Source: an uncultured Alistipes sp. (GTDB lineage: Bacteria; Bacteroidota; Bacteroidia; Bacteroidales; Rikenellaceae). From it: a stretch of DNA of 59,587 nt. Both the position numbers and the translations under genes were made by a program. A model generated the notes under the pieces. The model was not told the DNA's origin, searched no databases, and was given only the letters and a program-made list of their open reading frames with translations. Positions within the stretch are counted from its first letter, which is position 1; every line of letters starts with the position of its first letter. The stretch spans positions 1 through 59,587 of the forward strand of contig NZ_CABMQJ010000011.1 in NCBI RefSeq assembly GCF_902388705.1. The letters run 5' to 3'. Below are positions 32,529-40,936 of the stretch, piece after piece.

Positions 32529-34964
32529 ATGAAGATCGCATTCCGTAATTTTCTGACCACGTTGCGGCGCTACAAAATCTCGTCGCTGCTGAATGTCATA
32601 GGCCTGACGCTGGCATTTACCGCCTTCTATGTCATCATGACGCAGGTCTGGTGGGAGTTGAATTACAACCGCTCGCTGCACGAAGCCGACCGTATTTATC
32701 TCGTGGAGAACGAGGACTGGTACGAGCCCGGAAAATGGTCGTCGTGGCTTAACCGGCCGGTTGCCGAGCGTGTTATTGCTTCGACGGCGGGAGTCGAAGC
32801 CGGGGGCTGCATGTGGGGCGGCTTCGGCTCCGGAACCTGCTGGACGCGCAACGAGGCGTCATTCGGGTACGATAAATTTACGGCTTCGAGCGGCTCGGTG
32901 TCGCTGCCTTTCCTCGACGTTTTCGCCTTCCGTTCGGTCGAGGGCGACGTGCATGACCTCGGAAAACCGAAGAGCGTCATCGTCTCCCGCAAGGCCGCCG
33001 AACGGATGCGCATCGGCGTGGGCAGCCTTGTATGGGTCGATACCGACGAACCCCTGCCCGACGGTGCGATGGAGGTGGTGGCCGTATTCGAGGATTTTCC
33101 GGGCAATTCGTTGCTGGGGGAGTGTGAGGTCGTGAAAAATCTGGGCGAAACGAACCTTTATACCACTTCGGAGTGGAGTTTCAACTATTTCGTCAAATTC
33201 CGGCCCGGTGCCGATTCCGGCGAGTTTGCGCGCCAGTGGACGAAAGTGGATCAGGAGATGCGGCGCGAGGCCGCCCGGAAACGGGCGGCGGCCGGTAACG
33301 CCGCAGATGACGACGACGAATCGGGCATCTACGGCATACGCCTTTCGGCGGTGCCTGACCTCTATTTCGAGTCGGATTCACAGGCGCCCTGCCGGCAGGG
33401 GTCTGCCGTCACGACCTATACCCTGCTGGGTATCGCCGTGCTGGTTATCGTGCTGGCGTTCATCAACTTCGTCAACTTTTTCTTCGCGCTGGTGCCGGTG
33501 CGCATCCGTACCGTCAATACGTTCAAGGTCTTCGGCGCTCCCGCCTCGTCGCTGCGCTTCAATTTCGTTTTCGAGGCGTTCGGGCTCGTCCTGATCGCTT
33601 TGCTGGCGGCCTGGTACGTCTCCTTTGCCTTGCAGGGCACCGAATTCGCCAGCTATATCTCCGCACCGCTGGCCTTGTCGCAGAACCTGGAAGTCGTGGC
33701 GCTGGTCGCCGTCGTCGCTTTCGCCATGGCGCTCGCCGCCAGCCTCTACCCGGCGTGGTACATTACCTCGTTCGCCCCGGCACTGGTCGTCAAGGGAGCG
33801 TTCGGCGGAACCCGCAGCGGCCGCCGGCTGCGTACGCTGCTGCTGGGCGTGCAGTTCTTCATCTCCGTCGGGCTGATTATCGCGACCGGTTTCATCCGCC
33901 TGCAACACGACTATATGATGCACTACGACATGGGTTTCGACAAGGAAAACCTCCTCGCCGTGCGGCTTTCCGAACGTGGGGCGGGAAGTTATGACACCCT
34001 TCGTCAGAAACTTCTGTCCGATCCTCATGTAAAGGATGTGACGGGAGCTACGAGCCGTTTGGTGTCGGTCGGGCGTATGGGGTGGGGCCGGGAGTTCAAG
34101 GGCCGTCAGGTCGCTTTCCAGAGCTATGTCGTACAGCCTGATTTCCTGCGCGTGATGGGTATTCCGATTGCCGACGGACGCGATTTCCTGGAGAGCGACG
34201 TCGACAAGGAACTCGGAACCATGATTTTCAACGAAGCGGCGCGGCGGGAATTTGAAATGCAGGTCGGCGACCGTATCAACGGTTTCATATCGCCCGACGA
34301 GCAGATTGTGGGTTTCTGCGCCGACTTCAACTTCAAACCCCTGCAATACGGCGTATCGCCCTTCTGTTTCTATCTCCTTCCGAAGAAAATCCAGCAGGAG
34401 AATTACTGGCACCTGCCTCATGTGGTCTATGTGCGGATGACGCCCGGAGCCGATATCGCGGCTGTTACCGACCATATCCGCCGCTGCATCGCGGAGGTCG
34501 ATCCCCGCACGGAGCCGGGCGATATCGTCGTGCGGGCTTTCGACGAGGAGCTGGGCCTCGAGTACGACAGCGAACGCAAACTGACGGCCATCGTCGGGCT
34601 TTTCGCGCTGCTGGCCGTCGTGATTGCCCTGATGGGCGTCTTCGGGCTGGTGCTGTTCGAAACCCAGCACCGCCGCCGCGAAATCGCCGTGCGCCGGGTG
34701 ATGGGAGCCTCGCAGGGCGAGATTCTTGCCATGTTCAACCGCCGCTATGTTGTGCTGGTGCTTGCCTGCTTCGTGCTGGCGATGCCCGTAAGCGCCTGGG
34801 CCGTGAAACAGTGGCTTGCCGGATTCGCCTATCCCGTGCCGCTCTACTGGTGGGTCTTCGCCCTGGCGTTGTTCGCCGTGCTGGCCGTTACGGTGCTGAC
34901 CGTTACGGTACGCTCGTGGCGGGCCGCCAATGAAAATCCCGCCGAATCCGTAAAATCCGAATAA
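32529..34964 (+). CDS. MacB/FtsX-type ABC permease 4
   Basis: The 811-residue product starts six bases after permease 3. It is the nearest relative of permease 1: MKIAFRNFLTTLRRYKISSL against MKIVLKNLLTTLRRYPTSVL, and the end block FETQHRRREIAVRRVMGAS against FETQYRRKEIGIRKVNGAT. The periplasmic domain differs: it contains a Gly/Cys/Trp-rich patch (GGCMWGGFGSGTCW) and an acidic insertion (AGNAADDDDES). Divergence concentrated in the periplasmic parts suggests different partners or cargo. Double FtsX layout; tail SWRAANENPAESVKSE. Confidence 0.9.
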   Translation: MKIAFRNFLTTLRRYKISSLLNVIGLTLAFTAFYVIMTQVWWELNYNRSLHEADRIYLVENEDWYEPGKWSSWLNRPVAERVIASTAGVEAGGCMWGGFGSGTCWTRNEASFGYDKFTASSGSVSLPFLDVFAFRSVEGDVHDLGKPKSVIVSRKAAERMRIGVGSLVWVDTDEPLPDGAMEVVAVFEDFPGNSLLGECEVVKNLGETNLYTTSEWSFNYFVKFRPGADSGEFARQWTKVDQEMRREAARKRAAAGNAADDDDESGIYGIRLSAVPDLYFESDSQAPCRQGSAVTTYTLLGIAVLVIVLAFINFVNFFFALVPVRIRTVNTFKVFGAPASSLRFNFVFEAFGLVLIALLAAWYVSFALQGTEFASYISAPLALSQNLEVVALVAVVAFAMALAASLYPAWYITSFAPALVVKGAFGGTRSGRRLRTLLLGVQFFISVGLIIATGFIRLQHDYMMHYDMGFDKENLLAVRLSERGAGSYDTLRQKLLSDPHVKDVTGATSRLVSVGRMGWGREFKGRQVAFQSYVVQPDFLRVMGIPIADGRDFLESDVDKELGTMIFNEAARREFEMQVGDRINGFISPDEQIVGFCADFNFKPLQYGVSPFCFYLLPKKIQQENYWHLPHVVYVRMTPGADIAAVTDHIRRCIAEVDPRTEPGDIVVRAFDEELGLEYDSERKLTAIVGLFALLAVVIALMGVFGLVLFETQHRRREIAVRRVMGASQGEILAMFNRRYVVLVLACFVLAMPVSAWAVKQWLAGFAYPVPLYWWVFALALFAVLAVTVLTVTVRSWRAANENPAESVKSE

Positions 34965-34974
34965 CCCGAAAACA

Positions 34975-37416
34975 ATGATTGATTCCATCAAAAATACCTG
35001 TGGCCAGGCCTGGATCTATGTCCGTTCGTTCGGATTGTACACGCTGCTGAACGTCGCCGGACTGGGGCTCTCGTTCGCCTGCGTCATGTTGCTGGCCATG
35101 TATGTCCACCGCGAAATGACGGCCGACCGGTTCCATGTCCGGGCCCGGCAGCTTTATGCGCTGTCCTATTATCCGGGGGAGAATGTGATGAACCCGCGCC
35201 TGTGCGAAACCTCGCTTCAGACGGATGCGCAGCTGGATATTCTCGCTCAGCCCGAGGTGGCGGCCCATACGGCTGTGGTACGTGCCGCGAACGAAGTGAC
35301 CGTCGATGGCCGTCGGACGTTCAACGCCGAGGTGCTGCGTGCCGATTCGATGTTTTTCCGCCTCTTTTCCTTCCCGGTCGTCGCGGGTAATCCCCAACGG
35401 ATGCTTTCGGGTCCGGCCGACGCCGTTCTGGACAGCGAGTTCGCCCGCAGGCTTTTCGGCGACCGGGAGGCGATGGGCGAGCTGGTCGAATTCGAGGGGA
35501 AAATCTACACCGTCTGCGGCATTGTCCGCAAACCCGTGCAGCAGAGCTCCATCGCATTCGACGTGGCGGTGAGTTACCGCGGTTGGAAAAACGAGGGCGG
35601 GCGCGGCAGTGCCGGTTGTGAGTTCCTCTGTATCCCGACCCCGGAGCAGGCCGCGTCGCTCGCTGCCAAACTCGACTACGACATGCCCGTTTCGTCCGAT
35701 ATGACGCTGCATCACAGCCTGATTCCCCTCCCGGAGCTTTACTTTGCGCAGGTAGGCAAACGCTTCGCCTGCATAAACTCCGGAACTCCGACGCATTTGT
35801 GGATACTGCTTGTCGCGGCCGGAATCGTACTGGTGATCGGATTTTTCAACTTTGCCAATATCTATTCGGTGCTGCTGCGCCGCCGCAGCCGGGAACTGGG
35901 GCTCAAAAAAGCATACGGTGCCACGGCCGGGGACATCTATGCCCAATTCGCCGCCGAATGTTTCTGTCTTTTTGCGTTTGCCGTCGCCGCGGCTTTCCTG
36001 CTGGTCGAGTATGTTCGTCCGCTCACCCTGCGGTGGTTCGGCATGGAAACGCCCCATCTCTGGGGTTTCGACCTGGCGCTGATGGCCGTTATGCTGCTGG
36101 TGATTCCGCCGCTGGCCGCCCTGGTGCCGTGGCTGCGTTACCGCTGGGCGACGCCTGTCGACGCCATCCGGCGCATCGGTACGGCCGGAGGCCGGTCGTG
36201 GGGCCGTTATGTGTTCGTAGAGCTGCAATATTTCGTTTCGATCGTCTTTATCGTCGTTTCCATCTATTTCGTGCGCCAGGTGCATTTTCTGCTCAACTAC
36301 GACACAGGCTATAATACGAAAGACATTCTGCTGGCCTCTCCCATCGAGAAACTGCCCACGGGCTACATGGGCACCTGGTTTTATGCGATGGATTTGCTCA
36401 ATGGTTCGGACAGCCTCCGGCAGCGTTCCGGGGCGCTTTACCAGCGTGTAGCACAAAGTATGGAATCGACTCCGGCGGTCGCGGCCTGGACGTTCGGGAT
36501 GCTCCGGGAGTCTTTCGAAATGGATATCCGGCTGCAGGGAGTCGGGGAGGCCGTACGGGTAATGGTTGCCTCCGCCACGGCCGGGATGGAGGGTCTTTAC
36601 GATTTCCGGCTGCGCGAAGGCCGCTTTTTCCGTCCTGACGAGGGCGCTTACGACAATAAACTGATTCTTACCGAAACTGTGCGCCGCAGGCTGGGCATCG
36701 GCGATATTTCGCAGGCGGTGGTCGAAATTCCCTTTTTCCTGTGGACACGTACCGACGAGAACGGCAACCGCACCGGCAGCAGTGTGTACGAAGTGGTGGG
36801 CGTTATCGATGACATCCGCGTGGGCGATCCTACGCAGAACGACCTCCCCGTCGTGCTGATGGCCGACTGGCCCGAAATGAACCGGACGAGCGAGCTCGCA
36901 GTGCGTTACCGTCCCGGTCAGCGCGACGAGGTGACCTCCCTGCTTTCGAACCTCTATAAACAGGAGGGCGTGCAGCTCGAAGTCACCGACATGGAGGCGC
37001 GGATTGCCGAACGGTATGCCGAGAATCGCCGCATGGCGCGCATTTACACGGCTTTTGCGCTCGTCGCAGTATTCATCTCGGTACTGGGGCTCTACGGACA
37101 GGCACTTTTCGACCTGCAGCAGCGTCGGCGAGAGATTGCCATCCGTAAAGTCTGCGGGGCGACGTTGCGGGAACTGCTCCTGTTGCTGCTGCGCAGGTAT
37201 TGCCTGATGTTCTGCGGGGCGTTTGCCGTCGCCGTACCCGTGTCCTGGTGGATTGTCGGCCGCTATACCGAGAGTTTCGTGCAGCGTGCGCCGCTTTCGT
37301 GGTGGATTTTCGCTGCAGGCGGGGCACTGGTGGCGGTGGTAAGCCTCCTGACGTTGTTGTACCGTGTCCGCCGTGCGGCTTCCGAAGACCCCGCCAAAGC
37401 CGTTAAGAACGATTGA
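34975..37416 (+). CDS. MacB/FtsX-type ABC permease 5
   Basis: The 813-residue product starts 10 bases after permease 4. It is the most diverged of the set (opening IDSIKNTCGQAWIYVRSFG), but it keeps the double FtsX plan and the conserved end: coupling segment LQQRRREIAIRKVCGAT and tail RRAASEDPAKAVKND. The first coupling region, RRRSRELGLKKAYGATAGD, is more complete than in the other copies, which suggests both halves contact the ATPase. It is followed by the ATPase gene after 42 AT-rich bases. Confidence 0.9.
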   Translation: MIDSIKNTCGQAWIYVRSFGLYTLLNVAGLGLSFACVMLLAMYVHREMTADRFHVRARQLYALSYYPGENVMNPRLCETSLQTDAQLDILAQPEVAAHTAVVRAANEVTVDGRRTFNAEVLRADSMFFRLFSFPVVAGNPQRMLSGPADAVLDSEFARRLFGDREAMGELVEFEGKIYTVCGIVRKPVQQSSIAFDVAVSYRGWKNEGGRGSAGCEFLCIPTPEQAASLAAKLDYDMPVSSDMTLHHSLIPLPELYFAQVGKRFACINSGTPTHLWILLVAAGIVLVIGFFNFANIYSVLLRRRSRELGLKKAYGATAGDIYAQFAAECFCLFAFAVAAAFLLVEYVRPLTLRWFGMETPHLWGFDLALMAVMLLVIPPLAALVPWLRYRWATPVDAIRRIGTAGGRSWGRYVFVELQYFVSIVFIVVSIYFVRQVHFLLNYDTGYNTKDILLASPIEKLPTGYMGTWFYAMDLLNGSDSLRQRSGALYQRVAQSMESTPAVAAWTFGMLRESFEMDIRLQGVGEAVRVMVASATAGMEGLYDFRLREGRFFRPDEGAYDNKLILTETVRRRLGIGDISQAVVEIPFFLWTRTDENGNRTGSSVYEVVGVIDDIRVGDPTQNDLPVVLMADWPEMNRTSELAVRYRPGQRDEVTSLLSNLYKQEGVQLEVTDMEARIAERYAENRRMARIYTAFALVAVFISVLGLYGQALFDLQQRRREIAIRKVCGATLRELLLLLLRRYCLMFCGAFAVAVPVSWWIVGRYTESFVQRAPLSWWIFAAGGALVAVVSLLTLLYRVRRAASEDPAKAVKND

Positions 37417-37458
37417 TAAACGCATAAAACAATATTAACCAATCAAATTCGAAAAACT

Positions 37459-38145
37459 ATGTCAATGCTGAAAGTTGAGAACCTCAAGAAGGTTTTCCGT
37501 ACCGAAGAGATCGAAACCATCGCGCTGAACGGTGTGTCGTTCGAAGTTAAGGAGGGCGAGTTCGTCGCCGTCATGGGCCCTTCGGGCTGCGGCAAATCGA
37601 CGCTGTTGAACATCCTCGGCCTGCTGGACAACCCGACTTCAGGCAGCTATACGCTGCTCGACCACGAAGTCGCCGGGTTCCGGGAGAAAGACCGCACGAA
37701 GTTCCGCAAGGGCAATATCGGTTTCGTGTTCCAGTCGTTCAACCTGATCGACGAGCTGAATGTCTTCGAGAACGTCGAGCTGCCCCTCATTTACATGCGT
37801 GTCAAGGCTTCGGAACGCAAACGCCGCGTCAACGAGATTTTGAGCCGCATGAACATCTCGCACCGCTCCGAGCACTTCCCCCAGCAGCTTTCGGGCGGCC
37901 AGCAGCAGCGCGTCGCCATCGCCCGCGCCGTCGTGTCGAACCCCAAGCTGATTCTGGCCGACGAACCTACGGGTAACCTCGATTCGAAAAACGGCCGCGA
38001 AGTGATGGAACTGCTGTCGGAACTGAACCGCGAGGGCACGACCGTCATCATGGTGACCCACTCGCAGCACGATTCGACCTACGCCCACCGGGTGCTCCAC
38101 CTGTTTGACGGCGAGCTGGTCAAGGATCTCGCTAACAAGTTGTAA
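37459..38145 (+). CDS. MacB/LolD-type ABC transporter ATPase
   Basis: The 228-residue product is a free-standing ATPase with Walker A GPSGCGKST (40-48), Q-loop VFQSFNLI, signature LSGGQQQR (144-151), Walker B LILADEPTGNLDS (164-176) and H-loop His200 in VTHSQ. The LDS after the D-loop and the overall length are typical of the LolD/MacB/FtsE group that serves FtsX-type permeases. It is the only ATPase gene in the operon and must energise all five permeases, unless others elsewhere join in. It is followed by a strong terminator. Confidence 0.95.
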   Translation: MSMLKVENLKKVFRTEEIETIALNGVSFEVKEGEFVAVMGPSGCGKSTLLNILGLLDNPTSGSYTLLDHEVAGFREKDRTKFRKGNIGFVFQSFNLIDELNVFENVELPLIYMRVKASERKRRVNEILSRMNISHRSEHFPQQLSGGQQQRVAIARAVVSNPKLILADEPTGNLDSKNGREVMELLSELNREGTTVIMVTHSQHDSTYAHRVLHLFDGELVKDLANKL

Positions 38146-38186
38146 ATAAGTTTTTACCGTAAAAAGTTCATGCCGTAAGCGGCCGG

Positions 38187-38221
38187 GGCCGGGACGTACT
38201 GCAAGGTGTCCCGGCCTTTTT
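38187..38221 (+). terminator. Rho-independent terminator of the exporter operon
   Basis: GGCCGGGAC (38187-38195) and GTCCCGGCC (38208-38216) form a perfect 9-bp stem around a 12-base loop, followed by TTTTT. It closes the 15.5-kb operon that starts at 22593. Confidence 0.92.
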
Positions 38222-38310
38222 GTGCGGCCCGCCCGGCTTTTTTAGGTATTTTCACGTATTGACGGGTTGTTGGGAAGTTGCGACCTTTGCACATCCGAAT
38301 GACCCTGCTT

Positions 38311-39360
38311 ATGAAGATTGTTTTTTCTGTCCTGCTGCTGCTCGGTGTGTCCGGCCGTGCCTTTGCGCAGCAACCCGGTGCGCAGCCTGCCGCGCCGTCC
38401 GTCGAGGAGCTGTCTGCCGAGGTGGCGACGCTCAAGGCCAAAACCTCCGCGTGGGACAAGGTGCTTGCCGCCCTGCCGAAAATATCCGGTTACGTGCAGA
38501 CCGGCTACGAGTGGAGCGATGTTTCGTCGACCTTTTTCATCAAGCGCGTGCGCCTGAACCTGGCCGGCAATATCGCCCCGAAGCTCGATTACCGTGTCCA
38601 GGTGGAGTTCGCTTCGCCCAAAATCGTCGACGCCTACCTGTGTTACCGCCCGTTCGACCAACTGAACTTCCAGCTGGGCGAGTACAAGCTTCCCTTCTCG
38701 ATTGAGAATACCGATTACGTGCCGCTCCGCTACGAGTTTGTCGAATATCCGCTTTCGCTGCGCAAACTGATGGGGTTCAGCGACCTGTGCGGACTTTCGG
38801 CCACGGGCCGCGACATGGGTGTGCAGGCTTTCGGCGGATTCTTCAAACGTGACGGATACAGCATTGTGAATTATAACTTCGGCGTTTTCAACGGCGAGGG
38901 GCTCAATACGAAAGACAAGAACAAAAGCAAGGACATCGTGGCGCGCCTGGTGCTCAAACCCGTTGCCGGGCTGCAGTTCGCCGGGTCGTACTACTGGGGC
39001 GAATACGGTGCCGAATACCTGAAACGGGTGCGCTACGGCGCCGGCGCCTGTTACGACTACGGCCGCGCCGTGGTGCGCGCCGAATATATCTGCGGCACCA
39101 CGGGCACGGTCGACAGCGAGGGCTGGTACGCCGTGGCCGGCTGGCGTGTGACCGAAAAGCTGCTGCCGAGCGTGCGCTACGATACGCTGCTCGAGAACAG
39201 CGCCCGCAGCGCGAGCCGCCAGACCAACTACACGGCGGCACTCACGTGGCAGCCCGTGAAATACCTGCGCTGCCAGCTGGACTATACCTATGAGGATTTC
39301 GCGGCGCGCGGCGTTTCCGGCCGCAATGTGGTCGCGCTGATGCTCTCCGGCATATTTTAA
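38311..39360 (+). CDS. Porin O/P family outer-membrane porin
   Basis: The 349-residue product (ATG 38311) has a signal peptide MKIVFSVLLLLGVSGRAFAQ, a short coiled segment (VEELSAEVATLKAKTSAWD), and then a barrel starting ISGYVQTGYEWSD. Strands such as FFIKRVRLNLAGNIAPKLDY and LNFQLGEYKLPFSIE are the recognised pattern of phosphate-selective porins O and P; the last strand ends in IF at the C-terminus. Substrate selectivity is unknown. A start at 38299 would add four residues; the motif GACCTTTG at 38282-38289 is a weak -7 element. The gene for a YeiH-type carrier follows after 22 bases, so the two may handle the same anion. Confidence 0.85.
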   Translation: MKIVFSVLLLLGVSGRAFAQQPGAQPAAPSVEELSAEVATLKAKTSAWDKVLAALPKISGYVQTGYEWSDVSSTFFIKRVRLNLAGNIAPKLDYRVQVEFASPKIVDAYLCYRPFDQLNFQLGEYKLPFSIENTDYVPLRYEFVEYPLSLRKLMGFSDLCGLSATGRDMGVQAFGGFFKRDGYSIVNYNFGVFNGEGLNTKDKNKSKDIVARLVLKPVAGLQFAGSYYWGEYGAEYLKRVRYGAGACYDYGRAVVRAEYICGTTGTVDSEGWYAVAGWRVTEKLLPSVRYDTLLENSARSASRQTNYTAALTWQPVKYLRCQLDYTYEDFAARGVSGRNVVALMLSGIF

Positions 39361-39382
39361 CCTGTAAAAAAATCGGAAATTT

Positions 39383-40669
39383 ATGAAAAAACGGATGGAA
39401 CAGTTCCGCGTCGAAGACTGGGTGGTCGTCTGGGTGAGCATCCCCCTGCTGGCCCTTGCGGCAATCGTGCCCGCCGGGCTTCCCAAAGTTCCCGCGACGC
39501 TGCTCGGCGGTGCCGCGTGGAGCAATATCGCTTATCTTTTCGCCATCGTGCTGGTTGTGCTCTACGCCGGATGCCTGCTGCTCCGGCGTCCGACCCGGGG
39601 GCTGCTGCCCTCGCTCGTGGTGGTGTTCGCCGTTTCGCTGCTGGCGCAGATTGTGGCCAAGATTCCGGCCGTGTCCTATTACGGCTTCGAGTCGGTCTTC
39701 TTCTCGGTGCTTTTCGGCTTGCTGATTCGCAACGTGTGGCGGGTTCCGGAGTGGCTCAAACCGGCCGTTCAGGGCGAATTCTACATCAAAATCGGCGTCG
39801 TGTGCCTCGGTGCCACGATTCTTTTCAGCGACGTGATGAAGTCCGGCGTCTTCGGCCTGGTGCAGGCCTGCCTGGTGGTCGCCGTCGTGTGGTTCTTCGC
39901 CTATTGGTTTGCCCGCCGCATGAAAGTGGACGAACGCACGGCGATGATTCTCTCGAGCGGCGTTTCGATTTGCGGCGTTTCGGCCTGCATCACCGCGGCG
40001 CGCGTGGCGGGCGGCGACGACCGGAAACTCTCCTACATCGTTTCGCTGGTGCTGATTGTCGTCGTGCCGATGATTTACCTCATGCCGTGGCTCGCAAATA
40101 CGGTTCTGCCCCTGATTTTCGACGACCCGCATGTCGTGCAGGAGGTCGCCGGGGCGTGGATTGGCGGCACGATCGACACCACCTCGGGCGTCGCCGCGTC
40201 GAGTACGATTGTCGGCGAGGTCGCCAACCAGCATGCCGTCATCATCAAGGCCGCGCAGAACGTGCTGATCGGCGTGGTGGCGTTTTTCATCGCGCTCTAC
40301 CTCTCGACCCGCCGCGGCGAAAAGGGCGGGCAGGCCCCGTCGCTGGGCATCGTCTGGGAGAAGTTCCCGAAATTCATCATCGGGTTCGTCGTCGCCTCGC
40401 TCGTATTCAGCATCCTGCAGGGCAGCGGCTTTTTCGAGCCCGATGCCAAGGGGAAACTCGCCGAAACGGGCGTCGCCAAAATGTTCTCGACGGTCTTTTT
40501 CTCGCTGGCTTTCGTCTGCGTGGGCCTCGACACCCGCCTCAAGGATATTATTTCGAAAGAGAACCGCAACGCCCTGTGGGCCTTCCTTGCGGCGCAGGCG
40601 TTCAATATCGTCGTTACGCTCGTTATCGCCCTCGTGCTGTTCGGCGTGCTGAAGCCGATGTGGGCCTGA
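39383..40669 (+). CDS. YeiH/UPF0324-family membrane transporter
   Basis: The 428-residue product has about 10-12 hydrophobic segments and the family signatures SSGVSICGVSACITAARV and WIGGTIDTTSGVAASSTIV. UPF0324/YeiH proteins are inner-membrane carriers; some members have been linked to sulfonate or sulfate export, but most are uncharacterised, so substrate is open. It starts 22 bases after the porin gene, and a terminator follows 70 bases after its stop, so the pair is one unit. Confidence 0.85.
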   Translation: MKKRMEQFRVEDWVVVWVSIPLLALAAIVPAGLPKVPATLLGGAAWSNIAYLFAIVLVVLYAGCLLLRRPTRGLLPSLVVVFAVSLLAQIVAKIPAVSYYGFESVFFSVLFGLLIRNVWRVPEWLKPAVQGEFYIKIGVVCLGATILFSDVMKSGVFGLVQACLVVAVVWFFAYWFARRMKVDERTAMILSSGVSICGVSACITAARVAGGDDRKLSYIVSLVLIVVVPMIYLMPWLANTVLPLIFDDPHVVQEVAGAWIGGTIDTTSGVAASSTIVGEVANQHAVIIKAAQNVLIGVVAFFIALYLSTRRGEKGGQAPSLGIVWEKFPKFIIGFVVASLVFSILQGSGFFEPDAKGKLAETGVAKMFSTVFFSLAFVCVGLDTRLKDIISKENRNALWAFLAAQAFNIVVTLVIALVLFGVLKPMWA

Positions 40670-40739
40670 CGGGCCTGTCCCTGGACTTCTCGGATGCTGT
40701 TACGCCGGCCTCTGTTCCGATACCTCCTGTCGAATTCTG

Positions 40740-40765
40740 CCCCGGTACGTGCGTACCGGGGTTTT
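40740..40765 (+). terminator. Rho-independent terminator after porin/carrier pair
   Basis: CCCCGGTAC and GTACCGGGG pair perfectly around four bases and are followed by TTTT. The converging ygiQ-type gene ends about 170 bases to the right. Confidence 0.85.
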
Positions 40766-40936
40766 GTCATACCGTGGCCTGCGGTGGCTTGCGGCACAGT
40801 CGTATGCCGCCTGTATCGTTCGTATTTTCGACGTGCCGTGATTGCAGATGCCCTTTGACCGGGTGCCGGTGGGCGGAGGCGCGGGCAAGTTTCGTTCCAT
40901 CGCCCAGGCCGGAACCTCCGTTGCGTACGGCGCCGC

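Noticed and set aside
38278..38310. TTG start for the porin gene
   Set aside because: It precedes the likely transcription start, and the signal peptide begins at ATG 38311.
40670..40936. Continuation of a coding frame past the YeiH-type gene
   Set aside because: A frame shifted from the real gene runs through here, but it is Arg/Pro-rich, crosses a strong terminator and has no domain.
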